Source: an uncultured Eubacteriales bacterium (GTDB lineage Bacteria > Bacillota > Clostridia > Oscillospirales > Oscillospiraceae). From it: 64,000 bases of DNA. Both the position numbers and the translations under genes were made by a program. Positions 33,286 to 41,044 of this stretch are shown one piece after another (positions within the stretch are counted from its first letter, which is position 1; each line of letters starts with the position of its first letter). The stretch covers positions 43,187-107,186 of the forward strand of contig UROF01000006.1 in NCBI GenBank assembly GCA_900549475.1, written 5' to 3'. The notes under the pieces were generated by a model, which saw only the letters and a program-made list of their open reading frames with translations, was not told the origin of the DNA and ran no database searches.

Positions 33286-34512
33286 TCAGCCTGTCGCATC
33301 TGCGGCGCCGAGGGTCACGCTGACCGTCTGGGCCTCAAAGCTCTGCCCATTCAATCGCTGGACCACCACGTCCACCGTTTCGCCGGCGGCGTAGTATTGC
33401 AGGGCATTTTGGAGCTGCTCCAGATTGCCCACGGATCTGCCGTCCAGTTCCGTGATGATGTCGCTCTTTTGAATCCCAGCCTGGTCGGCCGGTCCGTTCT
33501 CCACCACGGAAGCGACGATCACTCCACCGGGGATCCCATAGAGCTGGGTGAGATCCGAGGTGACACTCTGGCCTTCGATTCCCAGGGCGGAGGCGTGGCT
33601 GGCATCCACCTTATCCCGTGTGGGCAGGCTCATCAGCTCCTTCAGGCTGTCCTCCGCCTTGTCGATGGGGATGGCGAAGCCCATATTGTCCACAGAGATT
33701 CCGGTGGGCGTGGTGCCGGTCTTGGCTTCGTTGATCCCCACCAGTTCTCCGTCCATGTTGAGGAGGGCGCCGCCGCTGTTGCCGGGGTTGATGGCCGCGT
33801 CTGTCTGGATCAGGTCGGTGGAGTTGATGGCCACGCCGTTTTCATCCGTCAGGGTGATGTCCCGGTTCAGGGCGCTGACCCAGCCCACCGTCACTGATTG
33901 GCCGTACCCAAGTGCATTGCCGATGGCTACCACCTGCTCCCCCAGCTCCAGTTCGTCCGAGTCGCCTACGGCGGCGATTTTGAGCTGGGACATGGTGTCA
34001 TCTGCAATGTCGGAGCGATCGACGGCGATCACGGCCAAGTCGTTGTCCGGGTCCGCGCCCTTCAGCGCGGCAGAGGCGGTGCTGTTATCAATGAAACCCA
34101 CCGACAGGGTGGAGGCCCCCTCCACCACATGGTTGTTGGTGGCGATCAGCAGCTCTGTGTCATTTTCGCCCACGATCACGCCGGTGCCGGCCCCCTGGAC
34201 CTTGTATTCTGCCACGCCGCCCAGGAAATTGCGCATCTCCTCCACCGACATGGTGGAGATGGTCACAACCGAGGGCATAGCCTCCTGGGCAACCTGCGCC
34301 GGGGTTTTTATGCCAGCAGAGGAGATATTTGCGGATGCGGTGGAATTGTCCTCTGTATCGTCGGTTACAACATCATTTTCTGACGGGGCGTCACCCGTAC
34401 CCGCAATGTGGTTCGCGGCGGTATTGACGCCGAACATCACAAGCCCAGCCACCAGGCCAAACACCACGGCCATGGCAATGAGCATGCTCCACTTCTTTTT
34501 TGCTGACATCAT
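33286..34512 (-). CDS. HtrA/DegP-family serine protease with PDZ domain
   Basis: A 408-residue membrane-anchored protease. One N-terminal helix (MLIAMAVVFGLVAGLVMFGV) and an acidic Ser/Thr-rich linker lead to a trypsin-like domain with the full catalytic triad: His in ATNNHVVEGA, Asp in DPDNDLAVIAV, Ser in NPGNSGGALLN. A C-terminal PDZ domain (GVIVASVVENGPADQAGIQK) follows. It should degrade misfolded exported proteins outside the membrane. It lies downstream of the glycine-zipper gene and shares stress promoter copy 4. Confidence 0.93.
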   Translation of the reverse strand: MMSAKKKWSMLIAMAVVFGLVAGLVMFGVNTAANHIAGTGDAPSENDVVTDDTEDNSTASANISSAGIKTPAQVAQEAMPSVVTISTMSVEEMRNFLGGVAEYKVQGAGTGVIVGENDTELLIATNNHVVEGASTLSVGFIDNSTASAALKGADPDNDLAVIAVDRSDIADDTMSQLKIAAVGDSDELELGEQVVAIGNALGYGQSVTVGWVSALNRDITLTDENGVAINSTDLIQTDAAINPGNSGGALLNMDGELVGINEAKTGTTPTGISVDNMGFAIPIDKAEDSLKELMSLPTRDKVDASHASALGIEGQSVTSDLTQLYGIPGGVIVASVVENGPADQAGIQKSDIITELDGRSVGNLEQLQNALQYYAAGETVDVVVQRLNGQSFEAQTVSVTLGAADATG

Positions 34513-34533
34513 GAGAGGGATGCTCCTTTCCTA

Positions 34534-34722
34534 TTATCTTTCTCGACAGGCACCAAAAACCGCTCCAATACCAGCGCCTGCTACGATTCCAAAGCCTATT
34601 CCCGTCCCAATGTTATCAGAGATTAAACCAAATACCAAACCTAAAGATGTACCCACAACTGCACCAATGGCCACGCACATTGCGAACCTATCATCTTTAC
34701 TCATTTTGGATCTTTTTGACAT
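34534..34722 (-). CDS. Glycine-zipper small membrane protein
   Basis: A 62-residue protein beginning MSKRSKMSKDDRF. Two hydrophobic stretches rich in Gly spaced by three residues (VAIGAVVGTSLGLVFGLI and GTGIGFGIVAGAGIGAVFG) are typical of glycine-zipper membrane peptides. ATG 34722 is preferred to an upstream frame start because AAGGAAG lies 8 bases ahead. It is the first gene after stress promoter copy 4, with htrA 21 bases downstream, so the two should be co-expressed. Its lower GC and function are unexplained. Confidence 0.65.
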   Translation of the reverse strand: MSKRSKMSKDDRFAMCVAIGAVVGTSLGLVFGLISDNIGTGIGFGIVAGAGIGAVFGACRER

Positions 34723-34784
34723 ATAAAGTTGACTTCCTTCTGAACCTCCCGCAATCAACTGCAATGTGGGAAAGCACCTTTTTC

Positions 34785-34814
34785 TTGCTTTTCAGCACGC
34801 CATTATGATAGAAT
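34785..34814 (+). promoter_or_regulatory. Candidate promoter of the AraC-family gene, back-to-back with copy 4
   Basis: TTGCTT, an 18-base spacer and TAGAAT (34809-34814). Its -10 overlaps the -10 of the leftward promoter, and the tandem operator lies just downstream of its expected start point. Confidence 0.45.
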
Positions 34815-34868
34815 AAACCGAACGATTTGAAAAGAAATGATACTGCCTGAACCTGAAATAATCGTGCC
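34805..34868 (-). promoter_or_regulatory. Stress-type promoter with tandem operator, copy 4 (glycine-zipper/htrA)
   Basis: On the minus strand GGCACGAT (34868-34861) and GGCAGTAT (34847-34840) are followed by -35 TTTTCA (34833) and -10 TATCAT (34810-34805). The first half-site to -10 distance is 58 bases, as in the other three copies. Confidence 0.72.
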
Positions 34869-34887
34869 AAATTACAGGAGCGTACTT

Positions 34888-35886
34888 ATGCCGCAAAACT
34901 TTTCCAACCCAGATGCAAACGGCCTGGAGCATCCGATCTACCTTGATCCAAGCATTCCGATCTTCCGACTGGAGCATCATCTGGGGGATTATCCGTCCGG
35001 TATGGTCCCCACCCATTGGCACCCGGAGTTTCTTTTCGGGCTGGTGCTGCAGGGGCGGGTTGCTTACGTCTATCACCAGGATGCAGCGCACCCAGTCGAG
35101 TACGAGCTGGAGGAGGGGGAAGGGGTGTTCATCAACTCCCGGGTGGTGCATGGCTGCCGCCAGCTGACCCCCGGGGCCAGGGTGTTCGTGTTCGGTATGC
35201 TGCCCAGCGTGATGGCGACCCCGCTCTTGGGTGCGCTCTATCAGAAGAATATCCTGCCGCTGATCGACTCCAAGGTCATGGGCGTGCAGTTTTCCAGCCA
35301 GCGGGAAGAGGACCGCCCGCTGCTGGAGTTGTTTCAGCGCTATTACGGTCTCACGCCCGGGAGCGAGGACTACGAGTTGCGTGGCGCAGCGCTCCTGTGT
35401 GAGATCTGGGCCGCTCTGTTCCATACGTTGGAGGATACCAGCCGTCTCTGGATGCACCAAGACTTTGACCCGGCATCCGCCGAACTGGTGCGTCCCATGA
35501 TCCAGTATATCGTGGCCAATTTTACCGAGCCGATCACGGTGGATCAAATCGCTCAGGCCGGAGGGACGAGCAGGCGGGAGTGCTACCGCCGCTTCCGCAC
35601 CATTCTTGGCCAGACGCCCCTGGAGTTTTTGATCCGGCACCGGCTGACCGTGGCATTTTATCAGCTCTCCACCACATCCAGGCCGGTCTCCCGGGTCAGC
35701 GAGGACTGTGGATTTCCATCGGCAAGTTATTTTACCAAGCAGTTCAAAAAGCTCTTTGGTGTGTCGCCGGGGCAGGTGAGCAAGCGACACGCGGGCAATC
35801 GCTGCGGCATCCCCTATGACCCGTGGTATCTTGCGCAAGTTTACGCCTCATCTGACGCGGACAGCCATACGGATGATGGGGCATAG
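34888..35886 (+). CDS. AraC-family transcriptional regulator
   Basis: A 332-residue regulator. The N-terminal cupin-like effector domain (PTHWHPEFLFGLVLQGRVAY, EGEGVFINSRVVHGCRQL) is followed by a C-terminal double helix-turn-helix (ITVDQIAQAGGTSRRECYRR and VSRVSEDCGFPSASYFTKQF, ending KLFGVSPGQV). The start MPQNF at 34888 follows CAGGAGC; an earlier in-frame ATG at 34837 would overlap the operator. The gene is divergent from the htrA unit and begins 20 bases from the tandem operator. AraC proteins bind direct half-sites about 21 bp apart, so it is a good candidate activator of the four stress promoters. This is inference. Confidence 0.9.
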   Translation: MPQNFSNPDANGLEHPIYLDPSIPIFRLEHHLGDYPSGMVPTHWHPEFLFGLVLQGRVAYVYHQDAAHPVEYELEEGEGVFINSRVVHGCRQLTPGARVFVFGMLPSVMATPLLGALYQKNILPLIDSKVMGVQFSSQREEDRPLLELFQRYYGLTPGSEDYELRGAALLCEIWAALFHTLEDTSRLWMHQDFDPASAELVRPMIQYIVANFTEPITVDQIAQAGGTSRRECYRRFRTILGQTPLEFLIRHRLTVAFYQLSTTSRPVSRVSEDCGFPSASYFTKQFKKLFGVSPGQVSKRHAGNRCGIPYDPWYLAQVYASSDADSHTDDGA

Positions 35887-35940
35887 AGCTGGACTTTGCT
35901 GACCGGTCTCTATCCAGACCCACGGCCGCAAGCTATAAGG

Positions 35941-35985
35941 AAAAGGACGCCTCCGGCAGGTTTTGAAGCCGGCAGCGTCCTTTTT
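35941..35985 (+). terminator. Terminator of the AraC-family gene
   Basis: AAAAGGACGC-CTCCGGC and GCCGGCAGCGTCCTTTTT form a stem with one small mismatch and a good T tract. Confidence 0.88.
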
Positions 35986-36040
35986 CTTATGTTGCATCAT
36001 AGGGCAGTACGGAAAGCAGATTCCACAAAATATTCTCCTT

Positions 36041-36104
36041 GGCACGATTTTATTAGGATCAGGCAGGATGGTGTCTTTTATTCCGCGGGATTTTCTTCTA
36101 TACT
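36041..36104 (+). promoter_or_regulatory. Stress-type promoter with tandem operator, copy 3 (small membrane protein)
   Basis: GGCACGAT (36041-36048), GGCAGGAT (36062-36069), -35 TTTTAT (36076) and -10 TATACT (36099). Distances are identical to the other copies. Confidence 0.72.
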
Positions 36105-36157
36105 CAACCACTGAAAGAACACAGACATAGAAATGTCTGAACAAAGGGACTGGACCC

Positions 36158-36364
36158 ATGAAACGGAGACAGGGAAGTACGCAGCACGTTGAGCAACTGC
36201 CACAGCCGCGAAAGACACACCGCACATTGGCCGCATTGACCTTGGCCGCTGTTGCCGCCACAGGTGGCATCCTGTACCGGCTCCATGCGAAGAAGCAGTC
36301 AAATGCAGAGCCCTCCGGCGAATCGGGCACTCCCTCTGTGGAGGGTTTAGATCCTCAATCATGA
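36158..36364 (+). CDS. Small single-pass membrane protein, unknown
   Basis: A 68-residue protein with a basic, polar N-terminus (MKRRQGSTQ, RKTHR), one membrane helix (TLAALTLAAVAATGGILYRL) and a short polar tail. The inside-positive rule places the N-terminus in the cytosol. AAAGGGAC precedes the ATG. It is the only gene directly behind promoter copy 3, which marks it as a candidate stress-induced peptide. The 276 bases that follow, up to cstA, hold a weak hairpin at 36562-36590 and no gene. Confidence 0.6.
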   Translation: MKRRQGSTQHVEQLPQPRKTHRTLAALTLAAVAATGGILYRLHAKKQSNAEPSGESGTPSVEGLDPQS

Positions 36365-36640
36365 CAGCGGATGGACTCCCCCCTCTCAACTATCCCGCTG
36401 TTAAACATATATGCCGGCTTGCGGCAAGAGGCGGACGGCGGCTTGACCTGATTTAGAGGGAATGCCCGCCCTCCGTCTTCTCTATTTCCAGCGGCGTATC
36501 TTCGTTGAAGAGCAAATATATTCAGCGAGGTGTCGACACAGCAGGGCACCGCCGCTTTTTAGATAGAGCGATGTCGCGCTCTTGCTATCTTTCGCCTTAA
36601 TAAGAAGACAGCGCGGCACCAGAAGGGAGGTTTTCTGTTC

Positions 36641-38119
36641 ATGATCTCATTTTTTGCGTGTCTGATCCTTCTGCTGGTGGGTTTCTTCACATACAGCAAG
36701 GTCATCGAGAAGGTCTTTCGGGTGGATGACCGCCCGACGCCCGCCATTGCCCACCCGGATGGTGTGGACTACATCCCCATGAAGACCTGGCGCATCTTTC
36801 TGATCCAGCTGCTGAACATCGCCGGTCTGGGGCCCATCTACGGCGCCCTGTCCGGCGCCTGCTGGGGGCCCTCGGTCTACCTGTGGATCGTATTCGGCAC
36901 CATCCTGGGCGGCGGCGTACACGACTTCCTCTCCGGCATGATGAGCGAGCGCAACGACGGCAAGTCCATCTCCGAAGTGGTGGGACTCTACATGGGTAAG
37001 GTCATCACCTTTATCATGCGGATATTCTCCATTGTCCTGCTGGTGATGATCGGCGTCAACTTCTCCGTGGGCCCCGCCGATCTGCTGGCCAAGCTGACCC
37101 CTGACGTACTGAACAAGATGTTCTGGCTGGCCGTGATCGTGATATACTACCTGCTGGCCACATTCCTGCCTATCGACAAAATCATCGGCAAGCTGTACCC
37201 GGTGTTCGGGATTTGCCTGATCGTCATGGCCGTTGGCATCGCCGGCGGCATTGTAGTGGAGATGGGGGCCGATATGCCGGAGCTGACCATCGCCAACCTC
37301 ACAGTCACCCATCCAGACGGCCTGCCCCGCTGGGCCATGATGTTCGTCACGGTGGCCTGCGGCGCCGTTTCCGGCTTCCACGCCACCCAGTCCCCCCTGA
37401 TGGCCCGGTGTATCAAGAGCGAGCGGGAGGGCCGCAAGGTGTTCTACGGCGCCATGGTGGCCGAGGGCGTCATCGCCCTGATCTGGGCCGCCGCCGGCGT
37501 CACCTTCTACACCAACCACGGCTCCCTGCTGGACGGCATGACTGGTCTGAACGCCGCCATCAATGCCGACGGCGCCGGCAACGTGGTATATGAGATCTCC
37601 ACCACCCTGCTGGGGCCGGTGGGCGGTGTACTGGCCATGATCGGCGTCATCGCCTGCCCCATCACCTCCGGCGACACCGCCTACCGGGCCGCCCGGCTGA
37701 CCATCGCTGACTGGTTCCATATCGACCAAGCTAATATTCCCAAGCGGGCCGCTCTGTCCTTCCCGCTGCTGGCCGTGGGCACCTTCATCGCCCTGGCCCT
37801 GCCCTGGGACGTGCTGTGGCGCTTCTTCTCCTGGAGCAACCAGACCCTGGCCATGATGGTGCTGTGGACCGGTGCCGTATTCCTTCACAAGTACGGCTTC
37901 CCGCCCATGGCCTGCATGATGGCCGCACTGCCCGCCACCTTCATGTCGGCGGTGTCCATCACCTACTTCTTCCAGGCCCCTGAGTGCCTGAATCTGCCTA
38001 CCACCATCGCGTATCCGGTGGGCCTGGCCGTAGCCGCCCTATTCTTCACCATCTTCGTGTGGCGCATCTTGGTAGTCGGGAAAAATGATATTACCCCGTC
38101 GAATCAAGGCAAGGCATAA
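36641..38119 (+). CDS. CstA-family carbon starvation / peptide or pyruvate transporter
   Basis: A 492-residue, strongly hydrophobic protein of about 14-16 helices. CstA hallmarks include YIPMKTWRIFLIQLLNIAGL, GLGPIYGALSGACWGPSVYLW, GGGVHDFLSGMMSERNDGKS and CPITSGDTAYRAARLTIADW. CstA proteins import pyruvate or short peptides when carbon is scarce. The start lies 8 bases after GGGAGG. It is monocistronic, with a terminator at 38142. Confidence 0.92.
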   Translation: MISFFACLILLLVGFFTYSKVIEKVFRVDDRPTPAIAHPDGVDYIPMKTWRIFLIQLLNIAGLGPIYGALSGACWGPSVYLWIVFGTILGGGVHDFLSGMMSERNDGKSISEVVGLYMGKVITFIMRIFSIVLLVMIGVNFSVGPADLLAKLTPDVLNKMFWLAVIVIYYLLATFLPIDKIIGKLYPVFGICLIVMAVGIAGGIVVEMGADMPELTIANLTVTHPDGLPRWAMMFVTVACGAVSGFHATQSPLMARCIKSEREGRKVFYGAMVAEGVIALIWAAAGVTFYTNHGSLLDGMTGLNAAINADGAGNVVYEISTTLLGPVGGVLAMIGVIACPITSGDTAYRAARLTIADWFHIDQANIPKRAALSFPLLAVGTFIALALPWDVLWRFFSWSNQTLAMMVLWTGAVFLHKYGFPPMACMMAALPATFMSAVSITYFFQAPECLNLPTTIAYPVGLAVAALFFTIFVWRILVVGKNDITPSNQGKA

Positions 38120-38141
38120 GTGAGCTCTATCTCTCGTCAGC

Positions 38142-38178
38142 AAGTAAGGCATCTCCAACGGGGATGCCTTACTTCAGT
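38142..38178 (+). terminator. Terminator of cstA
   Basis: AAGTAAGGCATC and GATGCCTTACTT form a 12-bp stem followed by CAGTTT. Confidence 0.8.
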
Positions 38179-38223
38179 TTCCGGCAAAAATCCATCTCCA
38201 ATTTTCCTAAAGAGGTGAGCGGC

Positions 38224-38646
38224 ATGGAGAAGATCATCGTTATCCGGGCCGCCGACCCGGACGGCCGTATGTTTCGGGCTATCATGGACGCGCTCAGGGG
38301 CAGGCGAGCGGAAGTTATTGAACTTGACGCGCCTTCTCATGATATCCTCACCTTTGGGGACATAGAGATCTGCCCAGACCGCCGGACGGTGCTCAAAGCA
38401 GGGAAGGAGGTGCGCCTGAACCACGGAGAGTTCTCCATGCTCCTGTTCCTGGCCAGTGCTCCTGGGCGGGTGTTCAGCAAGGATCAGCTCTATGACGCCG
38501 CCTGGCATGAGGAGTACCGCTATGGGACCACCGCGGTAGAGAATATCATCTGGCGGCTGCGGCAGAAGTTAGAGGACGATCCCAGACACCCGGTTTACAT
38601 CAAGACGGTCATCCGAAGCGGATATAAAATAGAAAAGCCAAGATAA
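38224..38646 (+). CDS. OmpR/PhoB-type winged-helix DNA-binding protein lacking a receiver domain
   Basis: A 140-residue protein. Residues about 45-138 form a complete trans_reg_C winged helix: LTFGDIEICPDRRTVLKAGK, LNHGEFSMLLFLASAPGRVF, TTAVENIIWRLRQKLEDDPR, IKTVIRSGYKIE. The roughly 40 N-terminal residues (IIVIRAADPDGRMFRAIMDA) are too short for a phospho-receiver and lack the Asp pocket. The start at 38224 follows AAAGAGGTGAG. It might act as a constitutive or ligand-controlled regulator of the neighbouring cstA. The stop is followed by a terminator. Confidence 0.8.
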   Translation: MEKIIVIRAADPDGRMFRAIMDALRGRRAEVIELDAPSHDILTFGDIEICPDRRTVLKAGKEVRLNHGEFSMLLFLASAPGRVFSKDQLYDAAWHEEYRYGTTAVENIIWRLRQKLEDDPRHPVYIKTVIRSGYKIEKPR

Positions 38647-38651
38647 GGACA

Positions 38652-38684
38652 GAGGCGGCGCCAGCATTGGCGCCGCCTCATTTC
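38652..38684 (+). terminator. Bidirectional hairpin between convergent genes
   Basis: GAGGCGGCGCCA and TGGCGCCGCCTC form a perfect 12-bp stem with a four-base loop, followed by ATTTCC. Confidence 0.8.
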
Positions 38685-38694
38685 CTCTCCCGGC

Positions 38695-38937
38695 TCATCG
38701 CTTGGCACAGACGAACCATCGCCCTTTCTCCATCCAGAGGTAAGTTTCCCTGCCCTGAATCATGCAGGTGTAGCGGTCCCCAACGCCGCCCACGCTCTGG
38801 CAGGCCGTCCGCCGGACATCCAGGATCTTGTCCACCGGGTACTTGTGGCTCTCGTCAAACTCGATCTCCAACGGCCGCAGTTTCCCATCCGCGTCAAACC
38901 GGACGATGACCGGCACATATCGCTTTTCACGCTCCAT
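38695..38937 (-). CDS. Small conserved partner of Y-family polymerase
   Basis: An 80-residue protein (MEREKRYVPVIVRFDADGKL at the start, YTCMIQGRETYLWMEKGRWF near the end) rich in beta-type segments. It begins 5 bases after the polymerase stop and is translated from a site in the polymerase 3' end, so the two are one operon. Small proteins of this kind are commonly found behind Y-family polymerases in clostridia, from memory and not verified here. A regulatory or clamp-related role is plausible but unproven. Confidence 0.65.
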   Translation of the reverse strand: MEREKRYVPVIVRFDADGKLRPLEIEFDESHKYPVDKILDVRRTACQSVGGVGDRYTCMIQGRETYLWMEKGRWFVCAKR

Positions 38938-38942
38938 CGGTG

Positions 38943-40193
38943 TTATCCTCCAAAGTATCCGACTGGGTGGACGGTGTGATCGTCCCACACATTGATATGG
39001 CCCAGGCGCGGGTCGGTATCCAGCAGGGCGCGGCGGACGCTCATGTAGCCGTACCGCTGGCGCAGGTGGTCCACCGCCCGGTCGATCCGCTCCCACTTGT
39101 CGCGCCTTTGATCCTCCGCATAGAGGGACATCTGGACGGTGCCGACAGCCTCCACCAAGCCGGCTCCCCGCAGCCCGATGCTCCGGATCGGGCACTCCCA
39201 ATGGTAATTCCGGCGAAACAATTCCAAACCCACCTCCGCCAGCTCCTGGCTGGAGCAGGAGGGGGCCGGCAGCTTCCGCTGCCGGAGCATGGAGCACAGT
39301 TCCGTGTCCCGGACATAGATCTCCACCACCGTGCAGCGGGACGCCAGTTCCCGCATCCGGGAGCAGACGCTTTCGGCCAGCAGGAGCAGCATCAGCTGCA
39401 CATCGCCTTCCGATACCAGGTCCCGGGGCGTGGTGGCGCTGTTGCCGACGGACTTGACGTTTGGAATATGATCCGTCTTCTGCACAGGGGAGATATCCCG
39501 CCCCTTTGCGAACATACTGAGGACCAGCCCCATTTTCCCAAGGCGCCGCTGCAGCACATCCTCCGGGCACTCCGCCAGCCGGCCGATGGTGTCGATCCCA
39601 ATGGCCCGCAGCTTTTTGGAGGTGGCAGGCCCCACATAGAGCAGGTCCTCCACCGGCAGAGGATAGACGATCTCCTTATAGTTATCCTGCTCGATCCGGG
39701 TGATGGCGTCCGGCTTTTTGTAGTCGCTCCCCAGCTTGGCGGTAATCTTGTTGTTGGCCACGCCGATGCTGGCCGTGATACCCAGTTCAGACTTGATCCG
39801 GCTGCTGATCTCCCGGGCGATGGTCATGGGGGAGCCGTACAGCCCCACGCTGCCCGTCACATCCAGCCAGCTCTCATCCAGGCCAAACGGCTCCACCTGG
39901 TCTGTGTAGTCCTCGTAGATCTCTCTGGCATAGCGGCTGATGCGGATATACTCGTCCATGTCGGGGGGCAGGGTAACGAGCTGGGGGCACCGCTGTTTTG
40001 CCTGCCAGATGGCCATGCCGGTTTTGACGCCGTAGGGCTTGGCGATATAATTCGCGGTGAGTACGATGCCGTGCCGCTCCTCCTGACTCCCACACACCGC
40101 CAGCGGCGTGTCCCGCAGTTCCGGGTGGCGCTGCATCTCGACGCTGGCGTAGAAGCAGTTCATATCACAGTGTAAAATGTGGCGCGTGCCCAT
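38943..40193 (-). CDS. Y-family DNA polymerase (Pol IV/UmuC-like)
   Basis: A 416-residue translesion polymerase. Catalytic acidic residues lie in ILHCDMNCFYASVE and FGLDESWLDVTGS; the fingers and palm (VCGSQEERHGIVLTANYIAK, ELGITASIGVANNKITAKLG) and the helix-hairpin-helix YVGPATSKKLRAIGI are present. The little-finger domain follows to the C-terminus. MGTRH at 40193 is chosen because AAAGGGGGTG lies just upstream; a longer frame to 40286 runs through the promoter. A LexA-type box sits in the promoter, so expression is probably DNA-damage induced. Confidence 0.9.
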   Translation of the reverse strand: MGTRHILHCDMNCFYASVEMQRHPELRDTPLAVCGSQEERHGIVLTANYIAKPYGVKTGMAIWQAKQRCPQLVTLPPDMDEYIRISRYAREIYEDYTDQVEPFGLDESWLDVTGSVGLYGSPMTIAREISSRIKSELGITASIGVANNKITAKLGSDYKKPDAITRIEQDNYKEIVYPLPVEDLLYVGPATSKKLRAIGIDTIGRLAECPEDVLQRRLGKMGLVLSMFAKGRDISPVQKTDHIPNVKSVGNSATTPRDLVSEGDVQLMLLLLAESVCSRMRELASRCTVVEIYVRDTELCSMLRQRKLPAPSCSSQELAEVGLELFRRNYHWECPIRSIGLRGAGLVEAVGTVQMSLYAEDQRRDKWERIDRAVDHLRQRYGYMSVRRALLDTDPRLGHINVWDDHTVHPVGYFGG

Positions 40194-40215
40194 CGGTGTC
40201 ACCCCCTTTGCCCTC

Positions 40216-40244
40216 ATAATAGAACATTTGTTTGATAATCGCAA
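40216..40244 (-). promoter_or_regulatory. Promoter with LexA-type (SOS) box for the Y-family polymerase
   Basis: On the minus strand -35 TTGCGA (40244-40239), 17 bases, -10 TATTAT (40221-40216). The spacer contains AAACAAATGTTC (40233-40222), one base off the Gram-positive GAAC-N4-GTTC box, so LexA would block the polymerase directly. Confidence 0.7.
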
Positions 40245-40352
40245 GAGCCGATTTCTGGAAAATGGCCGGAAGCTGTTTTCCCACATCCCTGTTTATGGTA
40301 CACTATATTTTGTCCCAGCGCGTACAACTTGTTGCATGGGAGGCCCAAAGTC

Positions 40353-40934
40353 ATGTGTGGTCGGTATCAGTTCACGGCGGAACAATGCGAAGAAATTCGG
40401 CAGATTGCCGAAGCGATCCAGCGCAAGTATGGTGCCGGCGCGTGGACGCCGGGGGAGATCCGGCCGTCCAACCATGCCCCGGTCCTGCTGGACGGTGCCG
40501 GAGGGCCGGTCCCAAAGCTGATGAAGTGGGGATATCAGCTGCCCGGCACGCTGGTCATCAATGCCCGGGCTGAGACGGCGGCGGAGAAGCCCCTGTTTCG
40601 AGACAGCGTCCGAAGTCGGCGCTGTCTGATCCCGTCCACAGGATTTTATGAGTGGGACGGCCAGAAGCGGAAGTATCTGTTCACCCTGCCCCGGGAGGGT
40701 GCCCTCTATATGGCGGGGCTGTATGACCGGCGGGGGAGCGAGGAGTGCTACTGCATCCTGACCACGGCGCCCAACGCATCCATGCGGCCCATCCACGACC
40801 GGATGCCCCTGATCCTGACAGGGGAGCAGCGGCAAAGATGGCTGGCCGACGCCGATGCCGCGACTGAGATCCTTACTGTGGCGCCCCCGGAGCTGACCCG
40901 CGCGTCAGCGGAGGCTCAGATCAGCCTGTGGTAG
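40353..40934 (+). CDS. SRAP-domain abasic-site processing protein (YedK/HMCES-like)
   Basis: A 193-residue protein. Cys2 (MCGRYQF) is the residue that in YedK/HMCES crosslinks to abasic sites in single-stranded DNA. Other conserved positions are INARAETAAEK, CLIPSTGFYEWDG (active-site Glu) and HDRMPLIL (His). The start at 40353 follows GGGAGGC; upstream in-frame Met is rejected since Cys must follow the first Met. It is divergent from the SOS polymerase, with 159 bases between them, forming a DNA-damage pair. Confidence 0.92.
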   Translation: MCGRYQFTAEQCEEIRQIAEAIQRKYGAGAWTPGEIRPSNHAPVLLDGAGGPVPKLMKWGYQLPGTLVINARAETAAEKPLFRDSVRSRRCLIPSTGFYEWDGQKRKYLFTLPREGALYMAGLYDRRGSEECYCILTTAPNASMRPIHDRMPLILTGEQRQRWLADADAATEILTVAPPELTRASAEAQISLW

Positions 40935-41005
40935 AGAGGTAGGGCAGGGGAGGAGCGCCTTCAGAAAAAAATAAAGAGGCCGCCGATCTTGTGGGATGAA
41001 GTGCT

Positions 41006-41044
41006 AAAATGATGGTAGACACAAAAGTGTCTACCATCATTTTG
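41006..41044 (+). terminator. Perfect hairpin downstream of SRAP gene
   Basis: AATGATGGTAGACAC and GTGTCTACCATCATT form a 15-bp perfect stem with an AAAA loop and T residues after it. It is a strong intrinsic terminator, or possibly a remnant end of an element. Confidence 0.7.

Noticed and set aside
36562..36590. GATAGAGCG...CGCTCTTGCTATC hairpin ahead of cstA as a riboswitch
   Set aside because: Short, imperfect and without a recognisable aptamer; could be a weak terminator of the small membrane protein gene.
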